Assembly (NCBI RefSeq): GCF_015326965.1
Contig: NZ_CP017659.1
Span: 558,001-622,000, forward strand
DNA length: 64,000 bases
From: Paenibacillus sp. JZ16
Lineage (GTDB): Bacteria > Bacillota > Bacilli > Paenibacillales > Paenibacillaceae
Direction of reading: 5' to 3'
The notes beneath the pieces are model-generated. The model did not search any database, was not told where the DNA came from, and worked only from the letters and a program-made list of their open reading frames with translations. Both the position numbers and the translations under genes were made by a program. Below, piece by piece: positions 15,759 through 25,629 of this stretch (positions are counted from its first letter, which is position 1; every line of letters starts with the position of its first letter).

Positions 15759-18700
15759 TTAATCGTGAGGACCCTCAAGTTCTCCTTCAAGCTCCAAAAA
15801 ACGATCCCGTAACATGTTCAATTCTTCCTCTGTCGCCTTCCAATAGTTCCGTTGATGACTTTCAAGCAGCGTTTCCAACATACCAGAGTAGGCCCAGCTG
15901 TTATTTTCAGACATTTGCTTGCTGCGTTGTTCGTTGGCCACATATTCATGATGAACCGCTGAGAAAATCCAGGAGTCTACTTGGTTGGTCGTCGCTGCAA
16001 GCCCCAACAAGTTTTCTACTCGGTCTGCTGCTTTCTGGGCTCCATGATAATCATGCTTTAGCAAACCGTCTATCCATTTGGGATTGAGCAGACGGGTTCG
16101 TACTCCACGATGGACAGAGTTTCTTACTTCTTCAGTTAAGATTTGCTCCCGCGTGGTATCGCTAATATATATTTCCGCCTTGACGCCTTTGGTGATTTCT
16201 ACCGATTTCGCCAAGCCTCCAAAAAACTCATAATAATGATCCAGATCGGTAATTTCATGTTCATGGTTGCTCCGAATCTGTGAAACAATATCAACGGCAG
16301 CCAAGTTCGCCGCATACAAATCATACATATCCTTGCCCCTGTAATCGGAGCTGTACACATGCTTCAGGCTGTTCATGAAAGCTGCGCCCAATTGGTCTTC
16401 TTCTTCCCACTGCTTGGTCTCGATCAGCTTTGTTACCGAGGCTCCATATTCTCCTGCGGCAGGCCCGTATATGCGGGCACATGCCAAGTCCCAAGCCTCG
16501 TCATGCTCTGCCCCGGCGCTGCGTAACTGCTGATACAACCTCTCCGAATGCTTTTTGAACCGGTTTTGATCAACCGGCTCCTCCAGCTCAGAAATTTCTT
16601 TAAAGAGACGGTGAAGCGTTGATAGCTGGTCCGGGAACATGTCGCGGAAAAATCCACAGATATGGACCAGGACATTCAGTCGCGGCCTCTTCAGCTCTGA
16701 TAGCGGAATAATTTCATATTCCACCTGCTTATGGTGATCCTGGTCCTTAACTCTAACGCCTAGATAAGCCAGAATCTGCCCCAACGTCTCCCCTTGTGTC
16801 CGGGACGTTTCCAAGCCCCACATAACCAGCGCGGATGTTTCCGGATATGACTTTTGCGCTGCATCATACAAATTCAAGGTGTTCTCCGCAATCCTCCAAC
16901 CACTCGCAAGAGCTGCACGGCTTGGTATGGACCTTGGGTCAAACTGTACCAGATTGTTTCCGGACGGCAGAACCTCCGGATTCCGAAAGCAGTCGCCTGC
17001 AAGACTAACCGGTATATATTTACCGTCCATGGCCCTAAGAAGATTCGTAAGCTCCAGATCTGCCTTCGTAGACTGATAAGCCTTTAAGCCGAGCTCCCAA
17101 ATGTTCTGCCATTGTGATTGTTGATCGGCTGATCCTTGCGGAGGTTCAGGAACTTCCCGGGTTTGAACAAAGGTTAACACAGCTTTCTCCACATACTCAT
17201 CCAGCGTTCGCAGCCTGCGGATATCCTGGGCTTCCAGCAGCTCATCATAATCCCAGCCCATCGAACGCGCATATAATCTCTGCAGCGATCCGTAGGTTCC
17301 CCGTTCATGGCCAAAAATCATGCTCATATGCTGCGCCGCCTGCTCATGTGTATACCCCTCGCCTAATATATGCAGGCCATCAGGAATCATGGATCTTCGG
17401 ATTCGGTACAGCTCGGATTCCAGCGATTCAAGACTAGAGGATTCAAGAAAAAGCGCAGCTGCCTGCTCCTGCAACATCTCCCACAGATCAGGAAGTCGTG
17501 CAGGATTCAGCTGTTCCGCTTCCCGATACTGATGCAGCAGTGTTTCCAGGCCGGCGTATTCTCCGTATAACCCGGATACTGTGAATGGAGGGGATTGGTA
17601 TCCTATCAAGGTAGCATGGGATCTTCGCTTCGCAATCATGGCTTCGGAGGGGTTGCCGACATAATACGCGTAAAAATGCGGAATATCCCGAATCAATGCA
17701 TCAGGTAAACAATCCCCCGACATGCCGCTTTCTTTGCCTTCCAAAAATTCAAGCGTACCATGGGTTCCCACATGCAAGATCGCATCAGCCTTGAACTCAT
17801 CACGAAGGTATTGGTAAAAAGCCAAATACTGATGGTGCGGAAGGAGACTTTTATCATGGTAAGCTGCCTCCGGATGCTCATGTACACCCCTGCTAGGCTG
17901 GATACCGATGAACAAGTTGCCGATCCGAAGGCCGGGAATTTTGAAATCGCCGTCCTCGGTCGTCATGATGTCGCCTGGCACTTCGCCCCACTGCTGAACA
18001 AGCTCTCTTTTCCGCTTATTCAAGACCTGATTGCTCTGCTCATACGATGTATTTTTATAAGTCGGAAGATGATCGGGCCAGTTGTCGTTGGACCACACTG
18101 CGGAATTTATGGTTCCATCCTGTATAAAACGCTCTTTTAATTCGAAACCAGAGTATGTCTCGGTATCATAACCATGCGCCTTCATCGCCGTGAGGATGCG
18201 GGATATCGATTCGAAGGTATCCAGAAAGGAGGCCTGGAACAGATGTCCTTCCCCTGGAGGGTAGTTATAGCCGATAATGGCGATTCGCTTCTCGGATTGC
18301 TTCTTGGATCGGAGATTCAGGTACCGCTTTACACGACCGACCACCCGCTGCGCTCGATCTTCGATCATACGGAGCTCTTTGGCATCAAACCGCATGTCCT
18401 CGTCATATCCAAGGCTGGATAACGCGGCAACCGGATGCGTCTCAATGCTCCCGTCGAGCTCAGGCAGCATCATTTGAACCAGAAATTCGGAAGGCGTCAA
18501 GCCTTGTCTGGAGCTTTCCCACTCCTGCCGTTCCCGGCGCGTCAGGAAAAACGGATGGAACATCGGAGCGTCCACTTCTTTTAGTAACGCCAGGATTTCA
18601 TCGCTCTTTCCCCCCGTAGGTCCGGCACCCAGGCGGAACGGAACAAAGTTTACGATCAAGTCTACCTTGCCTCCATGAACGCCCCCATGCATCAGCAAGG

Positions 18701-19496
18701 TTCGCAGCCGATTCGGTTCAACATCCGACAAAGAAGTGAATACGACAGGAAGAACATTGGCAAACTCTCGAATGCTCTGCATCATGCTGCTGACGATATC
18801 TCCGGTGTGGAGCGGGTAGCTGTGACCCATAAAAAGTATGGCAACTGTTGGATCATCCTCACGGGCCGGCATGGACGCCCGAAAGGCCTCCAAGGATTCA
18901 AATGACTGCGGGTTAGAGGGATCATAGATGCTCAGCGACTTCAGGGCAAAGGGCGGCTCGACCGGCGGCCAATCCGTTTCCTTTCCGAAGCAGGTGGCAA
19001 TGTAGCCAAGCATATGGTGTAAATTGGGAACCCCTGCATTTCTCCAATATGCGACCAAGGTCCGGTGATGCCTGAGATTATCTTGCTGCTCGGTCGATAT
19101 TGAAGATGTAGAAGGATGTCCACTTGAGGTTGTTGACGGATGTCCACGATGGCCTGCGCCGGCAAGATCGTGATACCTCAATGAACCCAGCCTATATAAA
19201 TCCTTAAGCCGCTCCCCTTCCCCTCCTACAATCACTTGCTCCGCTTTAAGACCGATACAAAGGTCATGAATACGGGAAACGGTCCGGGCAGGGCTGCCGT
19301 GCGGATCGTGGATGATAAAATCCGCTTGATTTACGGCTGTCTCGAGCCAGCTCCACTGTGCCTCCGACAAGGTTCCTTCTATATTAAATACAGATAATGA
19401 AAGGCGACTGCGCAAAGATGCATCCCACTTCTTCTTATATATGAACGATAAATCCTTCATGGCCGCATGGGATGTCGTTAAGACCGTGATCTTCAT
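15759..19496 (-). CDS. CobN/BchH-like large chelatase subunit in a zinc-responsive operon
   Basis: Protein of 1245 residues, matching CobN/magnesium-chelatase H in length and in the conserved segment AILHVGTHGTLEFLEGKESG (about residues 578-597), followed by LPDALIRDIPHFYAYYVGNPSEA and further CobN-type blocks. In the families known, this subunit holds the tetrapyrrole and the metal, and the ChlI/ChlD AAA+ motor drives insertion. No cobalamin, heme or chlorophyll gene is present here, no B12 riboswitch fits upstream, and the operon starts at a Zur box with a FecB/FecC import pair. CobN-like genes in zinc regulons have been noted before, without proven function. Likely roles are insertion of a metal into, or removal from, an imported tetrapyrrole-like chelate. 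Confidence 0.9.
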   Translation of the reverse strand: MKITVLTTSHAAMKDLSFIYKKKWDASLRSRLSLSVFNIEGTLSEAQWSWLETAVNQADFIIHDPHGSPARTVSRIHDLCIGLKAEQVIVGGEGERLKDLYRLGSLRYHDLAGAGHRGHPSTTSSGHPSTSSISTEQQDNLRHHRTLVAYWRNAGVPNLHHMLGYIATCFGKETDWPPVEPPFALKSLSIYDPSNPQSFESLEAFRASMPAREDDPTVAILFMGHSYPLHTGDIVSSMMQSIREFANVLPVVFTSLSDVEPNRLRTLLMHGGVHGGKVDLIVNFVPFRLGAGPTGGKSDEILALLKEVDAPMFHPFFLTRRERQEWESSRQGLTPSEFLVQMMLPELDGSIETHPVAALSSLGYDEDMRFDAKELRMIEDRAQRVVGRVKRYLNLRSKKQSEKRIAIIGYNYPPGEGHLFQASFLDTFESISRILTAMKAHGYDTETYSGFELKERFIQDGTINSAVWSNDNWPDHLPTYKNTSYEQSNQVLNKRKRELVQQWGEVPGDIMTTEDGDFKIPGLRIGNLFIGIQPSRGVHEHPEAAYHDKSLLPHHQYLAFYQYLRDEFKADAILHVGTHGTLEFLEGKESGMSGDCLPDALIRDIPHFYAYYVGNPSEAMIAKRRSHATLIGYQSPPFTVSGLYGEYAGLETLLHQYREAEQLNPARLPDLWEMLQEQAAALFLESSSLESLESELYRIRRSMIPDGLHILGEGYTHEQAAQHMSMIFGHERGTYGSLQRLYARSMGWDYDELLEAQDIRRLRTLDEYVEKAVLTFVQTREVPEPPQGSADQQSQWQNIWELGLKAYQSTKADLELTNLLRAMDGKYIPVSLAGDCFRNPEVLPSGNNLVQFDPRSIPSRAALASGWRIAENTLNLYDAAQKSYPETSALVMWGLETSRTQGETLGQILAYLGVRVKDQDHHKQVEYEIIPLSELKRPRLNVLVHICGFFRDMFPDQLSTLHRLFKEISELEEPVDQNRFKKHSERLYQQLRSAGAEHDEAWDLACARIYGPAAGEYGASVTKLIETKQWEEEDQLGAAFMNSLKHVYSSDYRGKDMYDLYAANLAAVDIVSQIRSNHEHEITDLDHYYEFFGGLAKSVEITKGVKAEIYISDTTREQILTEEVRNSVHRGVRTRLLNPKWIDGLLKHDYHGAQKAADRVENLLGLAATTNQVDSWIFSAVHHEYVANEQRSKQMSENNSWAYSGMLETLLESHQRNYWKATEEELNMLRDRFLELEGELEGPHD

Positions 19497-19550
19497 TCTG
19501 TTTTCCTCCTCCTATCCAAGAACGATAGAATCATGCTTGATTAGGGTTAT

Positions 19551-21515
19551 CTAACCCAATATGGTTCGAACCGTGCCAGTAAATCCATCTTCGTTCAAGT
19601 GTTCGAGTACTCGATACTCAGCACCCAATGCTTCAGCCAATTCTTTAGAGCGTCCCAATTTAACAAAGCCCTGCTCCGTATCAATGACCAGACAGGAGAT
19701 CCCGGCAAGCCGGATCCAGCTTGCGGCCTCCAGGCATTCATTCCAAATGTCCGAATAAACCGACAATCCTGAAGGACTTTGGTTCGCTCGGCCATCCGTA
19801 ACGAATATCAACGTCGGTATCGTATCATGATTTCTTCGTTTCTCCGCTTGAAGCACCTTATAGGCCAGGTTAAGCCCGGCTGCCAGAGGCGTCCTTCCTC
19901 CAGTCGGAATATCGCGGAGATGCTTTGACGCTGTATCGATGCTGCGTGTAACCGGAAGCACAAGCTCAGCCTCGTCCCGTCTGAACGCGATCATGCCAAT
20001 TCGGTCTCGCTTCACATAAGAATCCCGGAGCAGATGAAGGATGCCTCCTTTGACCGCTGTCATGCGCTTTCGGGCCAGCATCGAACCGCTGGCATCAACC
20101 ACAAACAATAACGTAGACCCAACGCGATTCTCTCTTTTCTTGAGACGCAAATCATCGAGTTCAATGGCAAACGCGACGCCGTCCTTTTTGGTACGGATCA
20201 ACTGATAGGGAGCCGCTGCGCGGATCGTAGCATCAAAAGCCACATCGGTTCGCTGCTTCCTGTTCGGGTATACAGCCCCTACCGATCTGCCTCTCTTCTG
20301 AACCGAACGCAGATCATGTCGCTTTCCCGAGCCCTCATATTCTAACTTACGCTTCATGTTCAACTTCAAGGGCTCGATTGGATACGCCTCGTCAGGAAAC
20401 AGCACCTGATCATCCATTCGATCACTGGATACATTCTGAGGATCATTAGGATCCTCCACAACCGGCATTTCTGTTCTGCTTTGTTTGAAGGCGTCTTTCG
20501 CCTCATTCGTATTGGTCCTCCCATCCCCGTGATCGGGATGCTCTGCAGGGGAGTGGGAAGAATTCGTTTGATCGGGTGATGGATTCGTCTGATCGCCTGC
20601 ATCCGGTTCAAGTGGATGACTCCCAGGGGCGTGGGGGTTCTCGAATGCAATTCGCATTCGATGAGGAAGAACATACTCGGCGATCTCTCGGATATCCTCC
20701 ATGGTTACTTTGGTGCGCCCATCCCAGGCGGCTGCCGCTTTAGCCCCTTCAACAAGAGAGAGCTCGGCACGGGCGCTCGCAATCCCCGCTTCATATGCGA
20801 TTGAGGAGGCTAGCTGAATCATTTCAGCGCTTACCTGTATGTGAGGAATCAATTGTCCTGCCGCTTGGATTTGCAACCGGAGTGCATCTTCCTGACGCTG
20901 ATATCGGCTACGGAAGGCATAGGGGTCCTGCTCGAATTGTAATCTTCGGCGTATGACCTCGGCTCGATCCTTGTGATCTATCAACTCGGTCAACGTTACG
21001 CAGAATCCAAAGTGATCCAGCAGTGAAGGCGAAAGAACGCCGTCTCCCAAATCCATTGCCGCAAGCAGCATAAATCGGCTTTCTCGAATTTCTGATATCC
21101 CTTCTCGCTGCAGATAAACCCAGCCGCTCGAGCGTGTATTGACAATCTCTCTGATGAGCACTTCGGGCACTAGATTCATATGATCGGCCAGCAGCAGTTG
21201 ACCATCGGCAATTTCTAACAAACCCGGGGAACGTACGAGCCTGCCGCGGTCGATGGCGGCCGTCATATCGAATGAGCCGAGAAGCCGATCCGCTGTGATG
21301 TTGACAGGTACGGATATTTTCAGACGGTCAGGGATCATCGAAGAAACTGCATGCAGCAGATGACTTTTACCTGATCCTCTAGAACCATGAATAAGAACTC
21401 CGCCAATCGCAGGATTCACAGCATATAGCAGAAGCGCCCGCTTCGCTTTCTCTTGTCCAACGATTCCGCTGAATGGATATACTGAAAGCTGCTCCATTTC
21501 CCCCACCTTCATCAT
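19551..21515 (-). CDS. Magnesium-chelatase D-like subunit (AAA plus VWA domain)
   Basis: Protein of 654 residues: an N-terminal AAA+ domain ([17 protein letters not shown]-loop GSRGSGKS), an acidic/polar low-complexity linker (about residues 295-375) and a C-terminal von Willebrand A domain with MIDAS motif DASGSM and later FVTDGRAN. The Walker B region reads LLLADHMNL instead of a canonical DE pair, so this AAA domain is probably inactive in hydrolysis, as in BchD. It would form the motor with the ChlI-like protein and use the VWA domain to dock onto CobN. Its start overlaps the ChlI stop by 4 bases. Confidence 0.92.
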   Translation of the reverse strand: MMKVGEMEQLSVYPFSGIVGQEKAKRALLLYAVNPAIGGVLIHGSRGSGKSHLLHAVSSMIPDRLKISVPVNITADRLLGSFDMTAAIDRGRLVRSPGLLEIADGQLLLADHMNLVPEVLIREIVNTRSSGWVYLQREGISEIRESRFMLLAAMDLGDGVLSPSLLDHFGFCVTLTELIDHKDRAEVIRRRLQFEQDPYAFRSRYQRQEDALRLQIQAAGQLIPHIQVSAEMIQLASSIAYEAGIASARAELSLVEGAKAAAAWDGRTKVTMEDIREIAEYVLPHRMRIAFENPHAPGSHPLEPDAGDQTNPSPDQTNSSHSPAEHPDHGDGRTNTNEAKDAFKQSRTEMPVVEDPNDPQNVSSDRMDDQVLFPDEAYPIEPLKLNMKRKLEYEGSGKRHDLRSVQKRGRSVGAVYPNRKQRTDVAFDATIRAAAPYQLIRTKKDGVAFAIELDDLRLKKRENRVGSTLLFVVDASGSMLARKRMTAVKGGILHLLRDSYVKRDRIGMIAFRRDEAELVLPVTRSIDTASKHLRDIPTGGRTPLAAGLNLAYKVLQAEKRRNHDTIPTLIFVTDGRANQSPSGLSVYSDIWNECLEAASWIRLAGISCLVIDTEQGFVKLGRSKELAEALGAEYRVLEHLNEDGFTGTVRTILG

Positions 21516-22443
21516 GCCTGTACCATTGCTGTTGAACGCAGTAACGCATGTAATCGCTGTTCGATACCGCCGGACTCTTCAAACGGCTGCCGTCTCATCC
21601 GATGAGGCAAGACCAGGTATGCGGCTTCCTGCATATGTTCATGGCTAATTGAATCTTGGCCCCGCCATGCTGCCAGGGTGAGCGCTGTTTTGATCAGGGT
21701 AATGTCGGATCGATGCCCCTCAACTTCCAGCGCAATTCCGATTTTTGCTGCCAGCTCCAGCATGTCGTCTGTAACGTCAATCTGATCCAATCGCTCCCTT
21801 GCCTGAAGGATCTGATTCAGAACGCGCTCCTGTTCGGCCTCATAATGCGCTGAAAATGATGCAGGGTCACGCTCAAAATCCATACGTCTGCGGATGACAA
21901 GGGCACGCTCGCGAACATCCTTCTCTCCGCCGATGTCGACCGACAGCGCGAAACGGTCCAGTAGCTGCGGCCGCAGGTCACCTTCTTCCGGGTTCATCGT
22001 CCCCACCAACAGAAATCGCGACGGATGAGAATAGGATATCCCTTCTCGCTCTACCGTGTTGATTCCCATTGCAGCCGCATCCAGCAATACATCGACAATA
22101 TGATCGTCCAACAGATTGATCTCATCGATATATAAAATATGACCATGTGCCGCTGCCAGCAGACCCGGTTCGAATTTCTTCTCTCCTGTCTTGATTGCGT
22201 GCTCAATATCGAGAGCACCAACGACGCGGTCTTCCGTTGCACTTACAGGCAAGTTAATGACTTTTAGATCAGGCATGAGCCCAGCCAATGCCCGTACAGC
22301 TGTAGATTTTGCCGTTCCTTTCTCACCTCGGATCAAAACCCCCCAAGCTTCGGATTTACGACGTTCAAAATGAGCGCCAGTTTCATTCTCGATTGACCTA
22401 CAATGGCTGTAAATGGATATTGCTGCTCTACGTCTTTCAAACA
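21512..22443 (-). CDS. Magnesium-chelatase I-like AAA+ ATPase, frameshifted in a G6 run
   Basis: The active AAA+ motor subunit: Walker [17 protein letters not shown], Walker [23 protein letters not shown], sensor region [18 protein letters not shown]. The family N-terminus is encoded in another frame: a TTG at 22443, nine bases after AAGGAG, gives [15 protein letters not shown] and NVVNPKLGG up to the C6 run at 22339-22344 (G6 on the coding strand). One added G there joins the two frames into a normal ChlI of about 310 residues. The ATG at 22447 only opens a non-homologous frame. The defect may be a sequencing error or a real mutation; the rest of the gene shows no decay. Confidence 0.85.
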
Positions 22444-22522
22444 TCACAACTCCTTATGGCTTCATTAATCCCGATACTCGGGCCGTGACACGTTGGCGAA
22501 AGGTCCTGTGTCTCAATCCGAT

Positions 22523-23515
22523 TCATGCCTTTTTCCTCCTTAACAGATACAGGAAAAAGGGCGCTCCCAGCACACCCATGATGATTCCGACCGGTAGCTC
22601 CATCGGGGAGAACATAATTCTTGCCAGCGTGTCGCAAATCGTCAGAACGGCAGCCCCTAACAGCGCTGTGGAAGGAATCAGAAACCGGTAATCCCCTCCG
22701 ACAAGCAGCCGGGCGACGTGCGGTATGATCAGCCCGACGAATCCCAGAAGGCCTGCGATGCTGACGGCACTGGCTGCAAGCAGCGTTGCGATCGCAGTTA
22801 TCCATAATCGGGAAAGTTCCACCCGTATCCCTAAACTCCGAGCCGTGGCATCTCCGAGCATCATAATGTTCATTTGCTTGGAGAAGAGCATCGAGAGAGC
22901 TAGACCGATTAAAGAGTATGGGAGGATGGTCGATAGGTCGGGCCAGCTTTTAGCTGCAAGTCCGCCTACCATAAAGAGCAAGGCCCCTTGCACCCTGTCG
23001 CTGTAAAAGGTAAGCATTGCTGATATCCCGGATCCCAAAAAGGCGGAGACTGCCACACCTGCAAGGACAATTCTGAGCGGGTTTACTCCGTCTTTCCAAG
23101 ACAGCAGATAGATGATGAATGCGGCAAGCGTCGCTCCGATGAATGCGGCAGGCGTCAACAGATAATCATATTGCGGCATAACGACAAGCAGGAAAATTCC
23201 GAACAGCCCGGCCCCGCTAGAGACCCCAATTATATGGGGATCTGCCAGCGGATTCCGCATAATTCCTTGCAGCAAAGCTCCTGAAACGGCAAGGTTCGCT
23301 CCAACAAGCATTGCAACAAGCGTTCGTGGCAGTCGGATATTCCAGATAATCTCCCGGTTCACTCCGGGCAGATCATGTTGCAATACGGCCGCAGCAATAT
23401 CTCGAAGCGGAACCATAACAGCGCCGGTGGCTATGCTAAAAAGGGAAGCTGCTATCGCTAAAACCATGAATATGATGATCACGGACACAGAGCGAATGGA
23501 TTTATTCGGCATCAC
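22523..23515 (-). CDS. FecCD/BtuC-type ABC permease
   Basis: Permease of 330 residues, about nine to ten membrane helices, with LPRTLVAMLVGANLAVSGALLQ, MRNPLADPHIIGVSSGAGLFGI and the cytoplasmic GFVGLIIPHVARLL motif of metal-chelate importers. It overlaps the FecB gene by 14 bases and lies 79 bases before the ChlI-like gene. No ATPase gene follows in the operon, so it must borrow one (11544 or 31749 are candidates) or use one encoded elsewhere. Confidence 0.92.
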   Translation of the reverse strand: MMPNKSIRSVSVIIIFMVLAIAASLFSIATGAVMVPLRDIAAAVLQHDLPGVNREIIWNIRLPRTLVAMLVGANLAVSGALLQGIMRNPLADPHIIGVSSGAGLFGIFLLVVMPQYDYLLTPAAFIGATLAAFIIYLLSWKDGVNPLRIVLAGVAVSAFLGSGISAMLTFYSDRVQGALLFMVGGLAAKSWPDLSTILPYSLIGLALSMLFSKQMNIMMLGDATARSLGIRVELSRLWITAIATLLAASAVSIAGLLGFVGLIIPHVARLLVGGDYRFLIPSTALLGAAVLTICDTLARIMFSPMELPVGIIMGVLGAPFFLYLLRRKKA

Positions 23516-24548
23516 CGAAGATCTCCGGATACACCAGCTTGGCTAAATACTTCAGCGATTCATCATAGTGAAGGCCTGGATTCGTGAGGAATAAATCGGA
23601 TGGTACGACAATCACTCGCTGTTCTTTGACAGCTCCTATAGAAGCCCATGCAGGATTGCTCTCGAGTTCCTCCTTAATTTTCTTATCCCCCACAGCCTTT
23701 TGTCCGTGGATGATCATAAAGATATAATCCGGATTCTGCTTCGCAAGCGTCTCCATGCTGTAAGGGGACGTGGTTGGACTGTCAGGCGATGATGCTAGAG
23801 TCTCTGCCATGTTGCTCAGGCCAAGCATTTTGGCTATCTCCAGTCCTGTTGTTCCGTCCTTCTGAATGGAAATTCCACCGGGGGTGACGTTTAGATTGAT
23901 AAAGGTACGATGATCTCCCGGCAATTGCTGCAGAACTTCATTCACCCGGTCATCTAATGTCTTCAGCTTTTCCTGCAGCTGTTCTTCCGTCCCGGCAATC
24001 TTCGCCATCCATTCCGCCTTTGACTTCATATCCTCGTAGCTGGACATGCTCATTAGCGCCACGTCAATGCCACTGCTCTCCAGCGACTTTACAAGCTCCT
24101 TATGAAAACGTGCTTGCCCGATGACCAGATCCGGTTTTAAAGCCACCACCTGCTCCAAGCTAATCTGACTTACGGTTCCGACAGACGCTACCGCTTCTGC
24201 TTCTTCAGGGATCGAAACGCCCAGGGCTTCCATCCGCCCTACCGCTTGTCCTCCCACAGCATACAGCAGCTCAAGGAATTCGGGTGACAGCACGACGATT
24301 CGTTCCGGACGCTGTTCGAGCGTAATCGTACGATTCGTCGCGTCTTGGAAAGTGATATAAGCTTCGTTGACTGCTGGGGGCTCGGTTTCTGTTTCCGATG
24401 ACTTCAGTTCTTTTTGGTCATGAGCTTCTGTCTCCTGGCTGCCTGAAGTTTCGGTTCCATTGCACGCTGACGCAACAAGTGCGAATACGACGATAATACA
24501 GATCGTCAAGATGTAATGTGTTTTTTTCTTGCTTAATTGCAAAGACAT
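23502..24548 (-). CDS. FecB/BtuF-type metal-chelate binding lipoprotein of the chelatase operon
   Basis: Solute-binding lipoprotein of 348 residues with lipobox (ALVASACNG), an acidic linker (residues about 35-60) and a class III binding domain starting ITFQDATNRTITLEQRPERI. VVALKPDLVIGQ is the typical hinge motif. It is the first gene of the operon with the permease and the ChlI/ChlD/CobN-like chelatase, 62 bases after a Zur box. This operon logic suggests the ligand is the substrate or product of the chelatase, for example a tetrapyrrole or another metal macrocycle. Confidence 0.9.
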   Translation of the reverse strand: MSLQLSKKKTHYILTICIIVVFALVASACNGTETSGSQETEAHDQKELKSSETETEPPAVNEAYITFQDATNRTITLEQRPERIVVLSPEFLELLYAVGGQAVGRMEALGVSIPEEAEAVASVGTVSQISLEQVVALKPDLVIGQARFHKELVKSLESSGIDVALMSMSSYEDMKSKAEWMAKIAGTEEQLQEKLKTLDDRVNEVLQQLPGDHRTFINLNVTPGGISIQKDGTTGLEIAKMLGLSNMAETLASSPDSPTTSPYSMETLAKQNPDYIFMIIHGQKAVGDKKIKEELESNPAWASIGAVKEQRVIVVPSDLFLTNPGLHYDESLKYLAKLVYPEIFGDAE

Positions 24549-24609
24549 GGACTCGTTCTCCCCTTATGACTAAATCCTTTGATTTAGCAGCTAGTAACGA
24601 CATTCTATG

Positions 24610-24632
24610 TAGAATGTAATTTTTACGATTAT
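24610..24632 (-). promoter_or_regulatory. Zur box for the FecB-FecC-ChlI-ChlD-CobN operon
   Basis: TAGAATGTAATTTTTACGATT (centre ATGTAATTTTTACGA) matches the Zur operator. A TATAAT on the minus strand (24633-24628) overlaps it. The gap between the neighbouring genes is under 100 bases and leaves no room for a cobalamin riboswitch. Confidence 0.82.
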
Positions 24633-24641
24633 AGAAGATGC

Positions 24642-25124
24642 TTATTTGCTTACCGTATTAATGCAGAATTCTTTGGCATAATGATTCATTAAAGTACAGA
24701 ATCTCCGATTGTGCCGAATAAAAAAGGAGGACAGATCATAGCGGTTCCTGGATGGCTCGTAAGTAACAAGCAAACGGTGTTTCATTCGCTCCATTGCGAA
24801 CTCGATAAATGACTTTGCCTGCACCGAGGAGATGAAGGTGACATACGCATAGAGCGAGTGGTCTTCCGGCTCATCCAAGAGGCTGACTCCCGCGCAGGAA
24901 TACTCTGTCTGTATCCCTGCTCGTTTGAAATATATATACGCAGGAAGAAGTTCTGCGTCAAGTTCTATGTTACCTAACCAGACTGTCTGCTTTTCCCGCA
25001 TTCGCTGCTTGGACAGCTTCGCCCATTTCCCCAATTCCATCTCCCGGCGGTTCCACTGATCTTTGCTATGCGTACTTATCACTCGTTCTGCTTCTTGATC
25101 GAAGATCCTAACCCTGTCCGCCAT
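24642..25124 (-). CDS. Hypothetical protein co-transcribed with the second Fur homologue
   Basis: Soluble protein of 160 residues that I do not recognise. It is basic and charged at the N-terminus (QWNRREMELGKWAKLSKQ). The central LPAYIYFKRAGIQTEYSCAG and YAYVTFIS recall small phage/Bacillota proteins of unknown function, without firm assignment. It contains three cysteines and several histidines near the C-terminus (FIRHNRRFCTLMNHYAKEFC), which could bind metal. The ATG at 25124 is chosen because GGGAGG lies six bases upstream; an in-frame ATG at 25163 overlaps the fur stop. It has no Zur box of its own. Confidence 0.6.
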   Translation of the reverse strand: MADRVRIFDQEAERVISTHSKDQWNRREMELGKWAKLSKQRMREKQTVWLGNIELDAELLPAYIYFKRAGIQTEYSCAGVSLLDEPEDHSLYAYVTFISSVQAKSFIEFAMERMKHRLLVTYEPSRNRYDLSSFFIRHNRRFCTLMNHYAKEFCINTVSK

Positions 25125-25155
25125 CTCTGTCCTCCCTGTCGGCCATGATGCTTGC

Positions 25156-25629
25156 TCAGTCATTCCATTCCGGTCTAGCGGGAGCATGTGTTTCTAATGA
25201 ACTTTCACAATCCGTGCAGTAACCGAAAATATCAATTTTGTATTTCAGTGATCGAAACTGCTGGGGCTTGGGTAACTCCATCTCCTCTGGATCAAAGCTC
25301 ATCGGAATGGTTTGTTTACAATCCATGCATATAAAATAAAGCTGCGGCTGAACATGATCGATTATGCGATACCGCAATTCATTATCCAACACGAAAATCT
25401 CAACGATCCGCAATTGCCTAAAAAGCTCAAGATTCCGATATACTGTACCGTAACTCAATCCATGAAAGGTTTTCTCCATGGCTTGGTATATCTCTATGGC
25501 TGAGAATGGACGGTTTAATCCTAAAATCAGATCAACAAGGAATCTTCGCTGCGTTGTAATTCGCACGCCATGCTCAACCAGGTAGTCAATCATTTTATCG
25601 AGCTGCATGCCAGGATTCAACCTGATCAC
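25156..25629 (-). CDS. Divergent Fur-family regulator with altered sensing site
   Basis: Fur-family protein of 157 residues. The winged helix (GVRITTQRRFLVDLIL, GLSYGTVYRNLELF) and two structural CxxC pairs (CMDC, CTDC) are intact. The sensing segment reads DHVQPQLYFICMDC, keeping only one of the histidines seen in the paralogue at 10035 (HHHHHLICVNC). It may sense a different metal, bind zinc more weakly or act independently of it. The start is either GTG 25629, with a modest AGGCAG, or ATG 25608. It lies between the chelatase operon and rpsN and precedes the unknown gene at 24642. Confidence 0.85.
   Translation of the reverse strand: MIRLNPGMQLDKMIDYLVEHGVRITTQRRFLVDLILGLNRPFSAIEIYQAMEKTFHGLSYGTVYRNLELFRQLRIVEIFVLDNELRYRIIDHVQPQLYFICMDCKQTIPMSFDPEEMELPKPQQFRSLKYKIDIFGYCTDCESSLETHAPARPEWND

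Noticed and set aside
15759-24548. Cobalamin biosynthesis operon
   Set aside because: Only the chelatase genes are present; no other cob/cbi gene, no B12 riboswitch fits in the short upstream gap, and the promoter carries a Zur box.
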